Shown: in pieces, positions 1-7,094 of the stretch
How the letters are laid out: every line of letters begins with the position of its first letter
Position numbering within the stretch: position 1 is the first letter of the stretch
Virus record (IMG/VR): IMGVR_UViG_3300037485_000819
Location: 1-30,402 of that record
Length of the DNA stretch: 30,402 nt
Direction: 5' to 3' (one strand)
Source: a virus
Notes under the pieces: generated by a model
Seen by the model: only the letters and a program-made list of their open reading frames with translations
The model's database searches: none
Told to the model about the DNA's origin: nothing
Position numbers and translations under genes: made by a program

Positions 1-278
1 AACAAACCGACTTTCAAATAAACATTAATACATTCCCTTTGGATTTAACCGATGGTGATGTAAAAATCCAACTTCGTAAAGAGCCTGGAGGGATTGTCGC
101 ATACACTCCAACGATAACAATTTTTGATCCGACAAATGGCGAGTTTTGTATTGATGAGCAGATTATCGATATTCAGGCTTGCGATTATAGATACGATATT
201 CAGGTGACACTTGATAGCGGTGAGGTTAATACTTGGGTGAGTGGGATTTTTTCAATAACAGATGACATTACACGATAA
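1..278 (+). CDS. BppU-like baseplate/fibre N-domain protein, 5' truncated by window edge
   Basis: The reading frame is open from base 3 and ends at TAA 276-278. It is the same protein as the complete 107-residue copy at 29706-30029, which starts 46 bases before the point matching base 1. Its segments (FPLDLTDGDVKIQLRK, DPTNGEFCIDEQIIDI, tail ending SITDDITR) look like the immunoglobulin-like N-terminal domain of BppU-type upper baseplate proteins, small beta-sandwich adaptors that sit next to receptor-binding fibres. It ends 3 bases before the tail fibre gene. Compared with the other copy there are six base differences, of which only one changes a residue (Asp to Glu), so the protein is under purifying selection. 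The family name is from memory of similar phage proteins; a structural role next to the fibre is likely. Confidence 0.7.
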   Translation, partial: QTDFQININTFPLDLTDGDVKIQLRKEPGGIVAYTPTITIFDPTNGEFCIDEQIIDIQACDYRYDIQVTLDSGEVNTWVSGIFSITDDITR

Positions 279-281
279 AAA

Positions 282-2543
282 ATGGCTGATAACGTAGATA
301 TAATAGTACAGGATACAATTAATGAAATCGTTGTTAATGCCGCAGTTGTGGTTGAAACAATTGATATCAATGTACAGGTCGCAGTTGATGAGGTTACAAT
401 TATAGCAAATCCAAATGACTATATTATAAATGTAAATCGAATTATCGGTGAGCAAGTGCAAAGCGATTGGAATGTTACAGACGACCAAGCTCCTGACTAT
501 ATAAAAAATAAACCATCAATCCCTTCGATTGAAGGATTGGCAACGGTTGTATATGTAGACCAACAAGACGCCTTAAAAGTTGACAAAGTTGTCGGTAAGG
601 GTTTAAGTACAAATGATTTCACGGATATTTTAAAAACCAAACTCGATGGCATTCAGGATGGTGCTGAGGTTAATGTCAACGCTGATTGGAATGCTACTTC
701 GGGCGATGCTCAAATTTTAAACAAGCCAACCATTCCAACAGCCGTTACAAAAACATCGGATTTAACAAACGATGGTTCGGATGGAGTGAATCCATTTATA
801 ACTTTAAATGATATTCCTGCGGGTGGTTTAACTTCAATAGGTTTAACAATGCCAGCTGCTTTTAGTGTTGCAAATAGTCCTTTGACTTCGGATGGTACAA
901 TAGAGGTTTCCGCTGCTGGAACTTCGGCACAATATATTCGAGGCGATGGTCAATTAGCAACTTTGCCAAGCGGTGGCGGTGGTGGTGCGTCTGTGTTTTA
1001 TTATTTAAATGGTTCGATTGCTGCATCGGTAGCTACTTATAAACAATTAAGCAATACGGCAGTTATTGGGGCAGGAACAGATTTTGCAATTACAGGAAAT
1101 GGCTTAATTACGCAATTTTTAACGGATGTTGGAAATCCAAATAGATTGCAAATACCTTCAGGAGCTTGGAATTTTGAAATGTTTTTTTCAATGTCCTCAA
1201 GTGGTGGAACGCCAAAGTTCTATGTTGAGTTATTAAAATATAACGGAGCAACTTTTACAACTATTGCAGACAATTCAGCAGCTCCCGAAACAATAAGCGG
1301 AGGCACAAGTATTGATTTATATTTAAGCTCGTTAGCAGTTCCTGAAACAACATTATTATTAACGGATAGATTAGCGATTAGGGTTTATATTGTAAATAAT
1401 AGCGGAGGTAGGACAGCCACATTGCATACTGAAGACAATCATCTTTGTCAAATAACCACAACCTTTGCAAGTGGTATTTCAGCAATAAACGGATTGAATT
1501 CTAACAATCAATATTTATCGGTAGGAACAAGCGGAACAGATTTTAATATTAATAGTGTAAGCGAAACGCATACATTTAATTTACCAACGGCATCGGCTAC
1601 AAATCGAGGGGCATTAAGCACAACCGATTGGAGCGCTTTTAACGGAAAACAAAACGCATTAACAAATCCAATTACAGGAATAGGTACAACTAACTATTTA
1701 CCTAAGTTTACAGGAGCGAGTGCTTTGGGTAATAGCTTAATATTTGATAATGGCACAAACGTAGGAATTGGAACAGCAACTCCTGAAAGCCTTTTACATT
1801 TGAATAAAGCTTCCGTTGGTGCGGTTGGTCCTATTTTATATTTAGATAATTCAGCAGCATCAACATTAGATAATTCAAGTAATATTGTTTTTTCAACTTG
1901 GTCAGGCGAAACAGTAACTACTCCAGGAGCTAAAATTAGTATTTTAAATACATCAGCAGCCACAGGAGCAAATGCTATGACATTTTTCACAAAAGATACC
2001 GCAGGAACAGTAGCTGAAAGAGTTAGAATTAACGCAGTAGGAAACGTAGGAATCGGAACAACTGCTCCTGTTGCTAAATTACAAGTATTTGGAGGGATTA
2101 GAAATGTAATACCAAATGCAAACGGTATAACAGTGCCAGGGTTAGCAGCGGAAGCTGTTATTTTTACAAAAGCAAATGAGGTTAATAGTCATTTTTATGC
2201 AGGTAATCATTTTGGTGGATTTTTAGGAATTGGATATACTGCAAATAATTTCAGTACATATTCTCAAATATTAAAACTTTATCCCGCAGCAGTTGTAATT
2301 GGAGCAGACGCTACTAATATCACTTATTTTAATGGTAATACAACATTTGGAACAACAGCTCCTGTGGCAAGTGCAAAGGTTCAAATTGATTCAACTACTC
2401 AAGGTTTTTTACCTCCAAGAATGACAACAACTCAAAAGAATGCAATTGCAACTCCAACGTCAGGATTAGTGGTTTACGATACAACATTGGGAAAATTATG
2501 CGTAAGAGGTGCTTCGGCTTGGGAAACAATAACATCAATATAA
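282..2543 (+). CDS. Tail fibre / receptor-binding protein (753 aa)
   Basis: This is a large modular fibre protein. Residues about 1-50 are a variable beta-rich N-part. Two related modules follow, DWNVTDDQAPDYIKNKP and DWNATSGDAQILNKP, of the DWN...NKP type common in phage tail fibres. Low-complexity Gly/Ser/Thr-rich segments come next. Two VGIGT-T/A-x-P...L modules start near residues 494 and 589, and a third, more diverged GTTAP segment follows. The C-terminus (from about residue 708: GFLPPRM, then GLVVYDTT...GSAW-like) is the ending often seen on Bacteroidota phage fibres. There is no C-terminal S74 intramolecular chaperone. It probably forms a trimeric fibre that binds the host surface. 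The right end of the window carries a second version lacking an N-terminal and an internal segment, which marks this as the variable adhesion gene. Start ATG 282 follows the upstream stop by 3 bases. Confidence 0.85.
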   Translation: MADNVDIIVQDTINEIVVNAAVVVETIDINVQVAVDEVTIIANPNDYIINVNRIIGEQVQSDWNVTDDQAPDYIKNKPSIPSIEGLATVVYVDQQDALKVDKVVGKGLSTNDFTDILKTKLDGIQDGAEVNVNADWNATSGDAQILNKPTIPTAVTKTSDLTNDGSDGVNPFITLNDIPAGGLTSIGLTMPAAFSVANSPLTSDGTIEVSAAGTSAQYIRGDGQLATLPSGGGGGASVFYYLNGSIAASVATYKQLSNTAVIGAGTDFAITGNGLITQFLTDVGNPNRLQIPSGAWNFEMFFSMSSSGGTPKFYVELLKYNGATFTTIADNSAAPETISGGTSIDLYLSSLAVPETTLLLTDRLAIRVYIVNNSGGRTATLHTEDNHLCQITTTFASGISAINGLNSNNQYLSVGTSGTDFNINSVSETHTFNLPTASATNRGALSTTDWSAFNGKQNALTNPITGIGTTNYLPKFTGASALGNSLIFDNGTNVGIGTATPESLLHLNKASVGAVGPILYLDNSAASTLDNSSNIVFSTWSGETVTTPGAKISILNTSAATGANAMTFFTKDTAGTVAERVRINAVGNVGIGTTAPVAKLQVFGGIRNVIPNANGITVPGLAAEAVIFTKANEVNSHFYAGNHFGGFLGIGYTANNFSTYSQILKLYPAAVVIGADATNITYFNGNTTFGTTAPVASAKVQIDSTTQGFLPPRMTTTQKNAIATPTSGLVVYDTTLGKLCVRGASAWETITSI

Positions 2544-2544
2544 T

Positions 2545-2907
2545 ATGGAAACTAAATACGAATGGATTATTAGCGCATTAGATTGCAGAGTAAAAGAAGG
2601 AAGTCTTGAAAATGTGGTCAACGTTGTTCATTGGAGGTTAAACGCTTCGAATGATAAATATACTGCTGAAACATACTCAGCAACGGGTATGCCTGAACCA
2701 AGCGGAACAGATTTTACCTTATATGCTGATTTGACCAAAGAGCAAGTCGTTGGATGGGTTGAAACTATTTTAAGTGTAATCCCTGAACCAATAGATGGCG
2801 AACCGCAAATATCACAATTAGAACAAATAAAAATAGGGCTTAATGAGAATTTACTTTTACAAGCACACCCTGTTGAAATAACCCCTGCATTACCTTTTAA
2901 TAATTAA
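2545..2907 (+). CDS. Fibre-associated small protein, DUF7936-like (120 aa)
   Basis: This 120-residue soluble protein starts 1 base after the fibre stop (TAATATGG), so it is probably translationally coupled to the fibre gene. The N-terminus (YEWIISALDCRVKEG, then VVNVVHWRLNA) matches my memory of a small phage family found next to tail fibres, currently a domain of unknown function. It has no signal peptide or membrane segment. The C-terminal third has a short amphipathic stretch (ISQLEQIKIGLNENLL) followed by a Pro-rich end. Position suggests a structural or assembly accessory of the fibre. No function is proven by sequence alone. Confidence 0.6.
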   Translation: METKYEWIISALDCRVKEGSLENVVNVVHWRLNASNDKYTAETYSATGMPEPSGTDFTLYADLTKEQVVGWVETILSVIPEPIDGEPQISQLEQIKIGLNENLLLQAHPVEITPALPFNN

Positions 2908-2914
2908 TAAATTT

Positions 2915-3064
2915 ATGGAAAATCAACAAGCTATTAACGTACTTATTCAAGTAGCGAATTTGGCACAATCAAAAGGACTTTTATCATTAGACGAAGCCGT
3001 AATCGTATCACAATGCGTTAAACAATTACAAGAAAAAAAAGAGGATGAGCCGACAGCAGTTTGA
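2915..3064 (+). CDS. Small hypothetical protein (49 aa)
   Basis: ATG 2915 to TGA 3062-3064. It is a 49-residue, mostly helical, charged protein (MENQQAINVLIQVANLAQ at the N-terminus; KQLQEKKEDEP near the end) without a membrane segment. The same type of short QxAINVLIQVAxLAQxKG helix protein is often seen between fibre and lysis genes in Bacteroidota phages, but its role is unknown. It overlaps the next gene by 20 bases, so the two are likely translated in a coupled way. Confidence 0.55.
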   Translation: MENQQAINVLIQVANLAQSKGLLSLDEAVIVSQCVKQLQEKKEDEPTAV

Positions 3065-3227
3065 TGTAATATTGAATAAATTAATTAGCCGAAAATTACT
3101 CGTTTTTGTTATCGCTTGCGTTGGTTTATTTAATCAAACGTTAACGAGTTCCGATTGGGTTATTATTGCAACCGCTTACATCGGAATTGAAGGGATTACA
3201 AACATAGTTGAACGATTAAAAAAATGA
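3045..3227 (+). CDS. Small two-span membrane protein, holin candidate (60 aa)
   Basis: The protein has two hydrophobic segments (about residues 17-31 and 37-53), a short polar turn (TLTSSD) and a basic C-terminus (VERLKK). This is the layout of a small class II type holin that would form the membrane lesion releasing the endolysin. It lies two genes before the endolysin and is packed between overlapping small genes (20-base overlap upstream, ATGA overlap downstream). No family-specific motif is visible, so the holin assignment rests on topology and position. Confidence 0.55.
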   Translation: MSRQQFDVILNKLISRKLLVFVIACVGLFNQTLTSSDWVIIATAYIGIEGITNIVERLKK

Positions 3228-3397
3228 AAAATTATATTTTAGATTTAAAGAGTTCCTTTTTAACTGGAGGCTATTTAGTTTTTACTTTCACAAACGTAGA
3301 TTCAGCAATGAAAGTCTTTGCTTTTATTATTGCAACAGGATACACGATTCGCAGATGGTATTTAATGGAAAAAAACAACAAAGATGCGTCTGAATAA
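3224..3397 (+). CDS. Small membrane protein, second holin/antiholin candidate (57 aa)
   Basis: ATG 3224 overlaps the upstream TGA (ATGA), and TAA is at 3395-3397. The 57-residue product has two moderately hydrophobic segments (about residues 11-24 and 29-42) and a charged C-terminal tail (RRWYLMEKNNKDASE). It overlaps the endolysin gene by 14 bases. Two consecutive small membrane proteins before an endolysin suggest a holin plus antiholin or a two-component holin. Which is which cannot be told from sequence. Confidence 0.5.
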   Translation: MKNYILDLKSSFLTGGYLVFTFTNVDSAMKVFAFIIATGYTIRRWYLMEKNNKDASE

Positions 3398-3833
3398 TGC
3401 AGGATATTTACTTATTTGCGAATTTGAAGGATTAAGCCTTAAACCTTATTTATGTCCCGCTAAAATTCCAACGATTGGTTATGGGAATACGTTTTATTCG
3501 GATGGCTCAAAGGTAAAAATGAGCGATCCAGCGATTTCGAAATATATCGCTTTTGAAATGTTTAAAACCATTGCCGATGACTTTGCAAAAAAGGTTTCGA
3601 AACTAATCACATCCCCTTTAAATCAAAATCAATTTAACGCGATTGTAAGTTTTTCTTACAATTGTGGTATTTCTAATTTAAAAAGTAGTACATTGCTCAA
3701 AAAAGTGAACTTTAATCCTTCAGATTTAACCATAAAAGACGAGTTTTTGAAATGGGATAAGTCAAGAGGCAAGGTTTTAAAAGGCTTAACAAGGCGCAGA
3801 GAGTTAGAAAGCGAAATTTATTTTAACAAATAA
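3384..3833 (+). CDS. Endolysin, T4-type lysozyme (GH24 family, 149 aa)
   Basis: The enzyme hydrolyses the MurNAc-GlcNAc bond of peptidoglycan at the end of infection. The GH24 catalytic signature is visible as Glu15, eight residues, Cys24, five residues, Thr30, followed by IGYGNT. This is the E-8-D/C-5-T triad with Cys at the middle position, as in several phage lysozymes. Later family elements are present: LNQNQFNAIVSFSYNCG (about residues 79-95) and GLTRRRELE near the C-terminus. Length about 150 aa is normal for a single-domain enzyme. There is no signal peptide or SAR segment, so it should be cytosolic and need the holin. It overlaps the small membrane protein gene upstream and is followed after 8 bases by the phosphoesterase. 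Confidence 0.92.
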   Translation: MRLNNAGYLLICEFEGLSLKPYLCPAKIPTIGYGNTFYSDGSKVKMSDPAISKYIAFEMFKTIADDFAKKVSKLITSPLNQNQFNAIVSFSYNCGISNLKSSTLLKKVNFNPSDLTIKDEFLKWDKSRGKVLKGLTRRRELESEIYFNK

Positions 3834-3841
3834 CAAAAATT

Positions 3842-5005
3842 ATGGGTTCAAGATTTTCAAGGTTCGACAACAAAATTAAAGACATTTTAAATAAGGATTC
3901 CGAAATAAAAAATTTTGAAGTAATTGATAAAATTTTAAAAAGTGAAAATTTAAAATACAATCGAGGTGATTTAAAAGCGTTTTCAAAATACTTAACTCGA
4001 TTTCGCAAAAGATTTACCGAGAATTACGATGGCATTTACGATGCAACCGATTCGCTCGATATTGACAACCAAAACGTGAAACATTTATGGGTTAAAAATA
4101 AACAAGCTTCAGTATTTGTTAAGAATCCAAACTTTGTTCAATCCGAAGTGGCGAATGTAAGCCAATTGCGTGAGGATTTAATCAAAGACCTCCAGCAATA
4201 TGCACCGAAGTTCCCAAAATTGGAACGCATTGAAAATAAAGATAGTTATTTGTTGGTAATAGATCCAGCAGACATTCATATCGGCAAACTTTGCTCCGCA
4301 TTTGAGAGCGGTGAAACATACGACAATCAAATTGCAGTTCAAAGAGTATTGCAAGGTGTCAGCGGAATACTTCAAAAAGTATCGAGCTTTAATATTGACA
4401 AAATTTTGTTCATAGGCGGTAATGATATCTTACATACTGACAATCCAGGTCGAACAACCACATCGGGAACACCACAGGACACTGACGGAATGTGGCACAG
4501 CAATTTTTTAATAGCAAAACAGTTGTATGTGGATGTATTAGAAATTCTTTTAGGGGTTGCGGATGTACATTTTACATTCAATCCTTCCAATCACGATTAT
4601 ACAAATGGATTCTTTTTAGCTCAAGTAATAGAAACCTATTTTAAGGATTGCAAAAACATTACATTTGATACTACAATCGCACATCGCAAAGGATTTCAAT
4701 ACTATAATAATCTAATTGGAACTACTCACGGCGATGGAGCAAAACAAATGGACTTGCCTTTGTTAATGGCTGTTGAATTTCCACTTGAATGGAGCAAAAC
4801 AAAGCATCGTTATATCTATACGCACCACGTACACCATAAAACGAGCAAAGATTACGCAGGAATAACCATTGAAAGCCTAAGAAGTCCCTCAGGAACTGAC
4901 TCCTGGCACCATCGCAATGGCTATCAACACGCTCCAAAGGCAGTTGAGGCGTTTTTACATTGCAAAACCAATGGTCAAATAGCACGAATTACTCACATAT
5001 TTTAA
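3842..5005 (+). CDS. Calcineurin-like metallophosphoesterase (387 aa)
   Basis: The conserved metal-binding blocks of the calcineurin-like phosphoesterase fold appear in order: D144-x-H146 (ADIHIG), GGND with N194/D195 and H198, N250-H251-D252 (the GNHD block, here SNHD), H296 (THGDG) and H329-x-H331 (the GHxH-like block, here HHVHH). The first ~120 residues are a charged helical N-terminal extension, possibly for nucleic-acid or partner binding. The substrate cannot be read from sequence; nuclease or nucleotide phosphodiesterase activity is possible. The gene sits between endolysin and spanin, an unusual place for a nucleic-acid enzyme, and is probably co-transcribed with both. Confidence 0.85.
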   Translation: MGSRFSRFDNKIKDILNKDSEIKNFEVIDKILKSENLKYNRGDLKAFSKYLTRFRKRFTENYDGIYDATDSLDIDNQNVKHLWVKNKQASVFVKNPNFVQSEVANVSQLREDLIKDLQQYAPKFPKLERIENKDSYLLVIDPADIHIGKLCSAFESGETYDNQIAVQRVLQGVSGILQKVSSFNIDKILFIGGNDILHTDNPGRTTTSGTPQDTDGMWHSNFLIAKQLYVDVLEILLGVADVHFTFNPSNHDYTNGFFLAQVIETYFKDCKNITFDTTIAHRKGFQYYNNLIGTTHGDGAKQMDLPLLMAVEFPLEWSKTKHRYIYTHHVHHKTSKDYAGITIESLRSPSGTDSWHHRNGYQHAPKAVEAFLHCKTNGQIARITHIF

Positions 5006-5012
5006 TAAAATT

Positions 5013-5477
5013 ATGAAATATTTATTTATATTATTGTTATTAGTTGGATGTGGATCGCGTAAAGTGAACAAAACCAACACCGAAACCACAACAAAAAACG
5101 AAATATCGGTTGTGGATTCGGTTAAAATTGTCACAAATACAGATTCAAATACCGAAATTATTGCTGATGAGTTTGAAATTATACCAGTTGATAGTTTGAA
5201 ACCAATTGTTATCGTAGATAGTCAAGGCAAAAAGACTTCTTATTTGAATGCGCGTATAAGTAAACGACACGAAACGAGCCGAAATAAGACACTAAAAAAC
5301 GAAATAGCACAAAGTAGTCGCAAAATAAATATAAAAGCCGAGAAACAAACGAAACAAGCCGAGAAACAGGTTGAACGCAAAGAATCCATTATTACTTCTT
5401 TATGGTGGCTTTGGTTATTGATTATTTTAGTAGTAACGTATTACGTTAGTAGAAAATTTATATCCTTTCGCATATAA
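5013..5477 (+). CDS. Unimolecular spanin (u-spanin) lipoprotein (154 aa)
   Basis: The N-terminus is a lipoprotein signal peptide with lipobox LLVG-C (Cys13) followed by Gly14-Ser15, so the mature protein should be lipidated and can reach the outer membrane. Residues about 127-146 form a C-terminal transmembrane helix (LWWLWLLIILVVTYYV) followed by a basic tail. An outer-membrane lipid anchor plus an inner-membrane helix joined by a ~110-residue charged periplasmic linker (with a K/E/Q-rich helical stretch at about 100-125) is the architecture of unimolecular spanins such as T1 gp11. These fuse inner and outer membranes in the last step of lysis. It is the last gene of the lysis module, after endolysin and phosphoesterase. 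Confidence 0.75.
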   Translation: MKYLFILLLLVGCGSRKVNKTNTETTTKNEISVVDSVKIVTNTDSNTEIIADEFEIIPVDSLKPIVIVDSQGKKTSYLNARISKRHETSRNKTLKNEIAQSSRKINIKAEKQTKQAEKQVERKESIITSLWWLWLLIILVVTYYVSRKFISFRI

Positions 5478-5495
5478 AATAGCGTTTTAATGGAC

Positions 5496-5553
5496 AATTA
5501 TATCTTATTCGGTATAATTAAAATACGCAAATATTCGTAATTATCCGCAAATA
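5496..5553. repeat. Inverted repeat and 8-bp direct repeats upstream of early promoter
   Basis: In the 188-base gap after the spanin gene, AATTATA (5496-5502) pairs with TATAATT (5513-5519) around a 10-base loop. CGCAAATA occurs twice (5526-5533 and 5546-5553), 20 bases apart. These lie just upstream of the early promoter and could be protein-binding sites. The hairpin is too weak and AT-rich to be called a terminator. Confidence 0.35.
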
Positions 5554-5606
5554 CCTATATTCATTATTTAGAATCAATATAAATTAGACTTATTTTTAAT
5601 TTATTG

Positions 5607-5636
5607 TTTGTTTATTAATTTATTGTTATATATTTG
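5607..5636 (+). promoter_or_regulatory. Host-type early promoter (Bacteroidota consensus)
   Basis: TTTG at 5607-5610 and TAtaTTTG at 5629-5636 are separated by 18 bases, close to the Bacteroidota vegetative sigma consensus (TTTG near -33, TAnnTTTG near -7). It precedes a run of small genes starting at 5666, so it probably drives the early operon. Confidence 0.75.
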
Positions 5637-5665
5637 CTGAAGTATTAACAACAAAAAACAAAACA

Positions 5666-5755
5666 ATGAAACAGAATTTAAAAAATTTCGGACTTGCTTT
5701 TTTATTATGGACAGCATTTGTAATAATGCAAATTTTAATTAATTATGGAAACTAA
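5666..5755 (+). CDS. Single-span membrane micropeptide (29 aa)
   Basis: ATG 5666 to TAA 5753-5755, the first gene after the early promoter. The product has a basic N-terminus (MKQNLKNF) and one hydrophobic helix (about residues 8-25). It overlaps the next gene by 11 bases through an ATGGAAACTAA junction, which supports real, coupled translation. A role in early host take-over or membrane modification is conceivable, but no function can be assigned. Confidence 0.5.
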   Translation: MKQNLKNFGLAFLLWTAFVIMQILINYGN

Positions 5756-5939
5756 AAAACTAATTCAGACACATCGCAAACAAATTGCGATTCTTAAAAT
5801 GATTCAAAATTCAGAAAACCGTTTTAACGAACATTTAAAAATGGTAAAACAACACATAAATCCCGATTGGCATTTTAAAAGAGCGAGAATTAATTTGGAT
5901 ATCAAAGAACGTTTAACCGCTTATTATTTTAGATTATGA
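5745..5939 (+). CDS. Small basic hypothetical protein (64 aa)
   Basis: The product is basic, helical and soluble (METKKLIQTHRKQIAILK at the N-terminus; INPDWHFKRARINLDIKERL in the second half). It overlaps the upstream micropeptide by 11 bases and the next gene through ATGA. The high Lys/Arg/His content suggests nucleic-acid or protein binding, but I recognise no family. Confidence 0.55.
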   Translation: METKKLIQTHRKQIAILKMIQNSENRFNEHLKMVKQHINPDWHFKRARINLDIKERLTAYYFRL

Positions 5940-6031
5940 GTAATTATATCCCTGATCCAAACGAAGACAAAAATGTAATAATTGCATTTGTAGTATTAAT
6001 AATTATTTTAATAATATTTTTATATGAGTAA
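5936..6031 (+). CDS. Single-span membrane micropeptide (31 aa)
   Basis: ATG 5936 overlaps the previous stop (ATGA); TAA at 6029-6031. An acidic N-terminus (IPDPNEDKN) is followed by a strongly hydrophobic helix (VIIAFVVLIIILIIFLY, about residues 14-30). It overlaps the following ORF by 8 bases. Function unknown; it is the second tiny membrane protein of the early operon. Confidence 0.45.
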   Translation: MSNYIPDPNEDKNVIIAFVVLIIILIIFLYE

Positions 6032-6170
6032 CGAGCGAAACGCTGGAAGGAAATCAAAATTTCAAGAAGGAACACAAACAAAAATCCTTCATAAATTAAT
6101 CCCAATAGAAGCTGAAGAGCAAATCAAACAATTAATAAATAAAACAATAGAAAAATGGATAAGAAAGTAA
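6024..6170 (+). CDS. Small putative DNA-binding protein, ribbon-helix-helix-like (48 aa)
   Basis: ATG 6024 to TAA 6168-6170. The basic N-terminus (NERNAGRKSKF) is followed by a beta-like segment (TQTKILHKLIPIEAEEQ) and a helix (IKQLINKTIEKWIRK). This resembles short ribbon-helix-helix type proteins that begin with an AGRPKK-like arm. The match is by shape only. It overlaps both neighbours by a few bases. Confidence 0.45.
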   Translation: MSNERNAGRKSKFQEGTQTKILHKLIPIEAEEQIKQLINKTIEKWIRK

Positions 6171-6277
6171 AACTAAAAGAAATTAAAAAATTCGATAAAT
6201 GGATGCGTAAAATAGTGCAATCCGTTTACTACTCAAATAACGAACAAATGTGCAACGCATATCAAAAAATAAATTAA
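6155..6277 (+). CDS. Small basic hypothetical protein (40 aa)
   Basis: ATG 6155 to TAA 6275-6277, overlapping the previous gene by 16 bases and ending 1 base before the next ATG. It is Lys-rich at the N-terminus (MDKKVKLKEIKKFDKWMRK) with no membrane segment. The tight packing supports it being a gene; function unknown. Confidence 0.4.
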   Translation: MDKKVKLKEIKKFDKWMRKIVQSVYYSNNEQMCNAYQKIN

Positions 6278-6278
6278 G

Positions 6279-6722
6279 ATGGGAGCAAATGCAGTAAGAT
6301 TTTTAGAAGATTCAGAAAAATTGATGTCAATGTACGAACCAACCTTTACAAAAAAGGATGCAATCCTCACAGGAAAGCGAATGGTTGACGATGTAATTGA
6401 ATCAGGTAATATTGATAAACATCAATTTATGGCACAAATATGCCGTTTAAAAGAAGTAATCAATTCAGCCGATAGCGAAATGCGCAAATGGTTGCCTGAG
6501 GAAAAGGTTGTAATATTAGGAGTTGAATTCACTCCAGTAAACGGAGGCAGTACAATCGATTATGCAGACGATCCGATTTATTGCCAACTAAAAGCCGATT
6601 TGGATGCAAGGGTTGAGCTATTGAAGCTTGCACAAAAGCAAACTATAATCGATGCTTACGGAAACGATGTTCCCAAAGTGGGAACGACACCTCGCAAAAA
6701 CTCAATCACATTAAAATTTTAA
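6279..6722 (+). CDS. Conserved-looking early hypothetical protein (147 aa)
   Basis: The product is soluble and mixed helical, starting MGANAVRFLEDSEKLMSMYEP. A central acidic/aromatic segment (EEKVVILGVEFTPVNGG) and a long helix (about residues 100-122, QLKADLDARVELLKLAQKQT) are followed by a basic tail (TPRKNSITLKF). No catalytic motif is visible. Location in the early operon just before the SSB-like gene suggests a DNA-metabolism accessory, which is inference only. Start ATG 6279 is 1 base after the preceding stop. Confidence 0.65.
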   Translation: MGANAVRFLEDSEKLMSMYEPTFTKKDAILTGKRMVDDVIESGNIDKHQFMAQICRLKEVINSADSEMRKWLPEEKVVILGVEFTPVNGGSTIDYADDPIYCQLKADLDARVELLKLAQKQTIIDAYGNDVPKVGTTPRKNSITLKF

Positions 6723-6725
6723 TCG

Positions 6726-6860
6726 ATGACCGCAAAACAAAGCGCGAAAGCACGAATAAACCGAGTAATAAAATTCTATTACAATCGAGGTATAAACTCA
6801 GAGCGAGTGAATAAAGTTTTAAGAAAAATTATACAAAATGAACTCAACAAAAATCGTTAA
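6726..6860 (+). CDS. Small basic hypothetical protein (44 aa)
   Basis: ATG 6726 to TAA 6858-6860. The product is strongly basic (MTAKQSAKARINRVIKFYYNR; VLRKIIQNELNKNR) and probably two short helices, so nucleic-acid binding is possible. It starts 3 bases after the previous gene and overlaps the next by 23 bases. Confidence 0.4.
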   Translation: MTAKQSAKARINRVIKFYYNRGINSERVNKVLRKIIQNELNKNR

Positions 6861-7023
6861 CACGAACAGAAAAATAATGGTATTGCAATATTATTTTATT
6901 TTCAAAGACGATGGCTTAAAAAACATCGCAATGGATTTGGGGATTGCTTATAATACATTGACAAAAATAGTCGCTGAATATAAAAAAAATGATTGTATTA
7001 TTGTAAAATCAAAATTTTCTTAG
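6838..7023 (+). CDS. Helix-turn-helix protein (61 aa)
   Basis: Residues about 26-47 (GLKNIAMDLGIAYNTLTKIVAE) fit a helix-turn-helix: helix 2 NIAMDLG, a turn, and recognition helix AYNTLTKIVAEY. The flanking regions are basic. It could act as a small transcription regulator within the early operon. The next promoter's -33 region lies inside the end of this gene, so expression of the SSB-like gene can be uncoupled from it. Confidence 0.6.
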   Translation: MNSTKIVNTNRKIMVLQYYFIFKDDGLKNIAMDLGIAYNTLTKIVAEYKKNDCIIVKSKFS

Positions 7024-7031
7024 TATATTTG
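7001..7031 (+). promoter_or_regulatory. Host-type promoter upstream of the SSB-like gene
   Basis: TTG at 7001-7003 and TAtaTTTG at 7024-7031 are separated by 20 bases, a good Bacteroidota vegetative promoter. Transcription would start around 7036-7041, leaving a leader of roughly 55 bases that contains the pseudoknot at 7047-7078. Confidence 0.75.
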
Positions 7032-7046
7032 TTAAATCATAATACC

Positions 7047-7078
7047 GATGCAAGGGGTGGGCATCTTAATTTCACTCC
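7047..7078 (+). promoter_or_regulatory. Predicted H-type pseudoknot in the SSB-like gene leader
   Basis: Stem 1 is GATGC (7047-7051) with GCATC (7061-7065). Stem 2 is GGGGTG (7054-7059) with CACTCC (7073-7078), with one G-U pair. Loop 1 is two A residues, one G lies between the stems, and loop 3 is seven A/U residues (7066-7072). This is textbook H-type geometry. An unstructured A/U-only stretch (7079-7092) follows up to ATG 7095. The layout is like the T4-group gene 32 autoregulatory leader. Folding was done by eye. Confidence 0.6.
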
Positions 7079-7094
7079 ATAAATAAATTAAATT

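Noticed and set aside
1694-1990. Minus-strand 98-residue ORF in the tail fibre gene
   Set aside because: Antisense to Thr/Ala/Gly-rich fibre repeats, which commonly give long antisense frames; no independent support.
5496-5519. Terminator after the spanin gene
   Set aside because: The stem is only A/T pairs with no T-run at its end, too weak for intrinsic termination.
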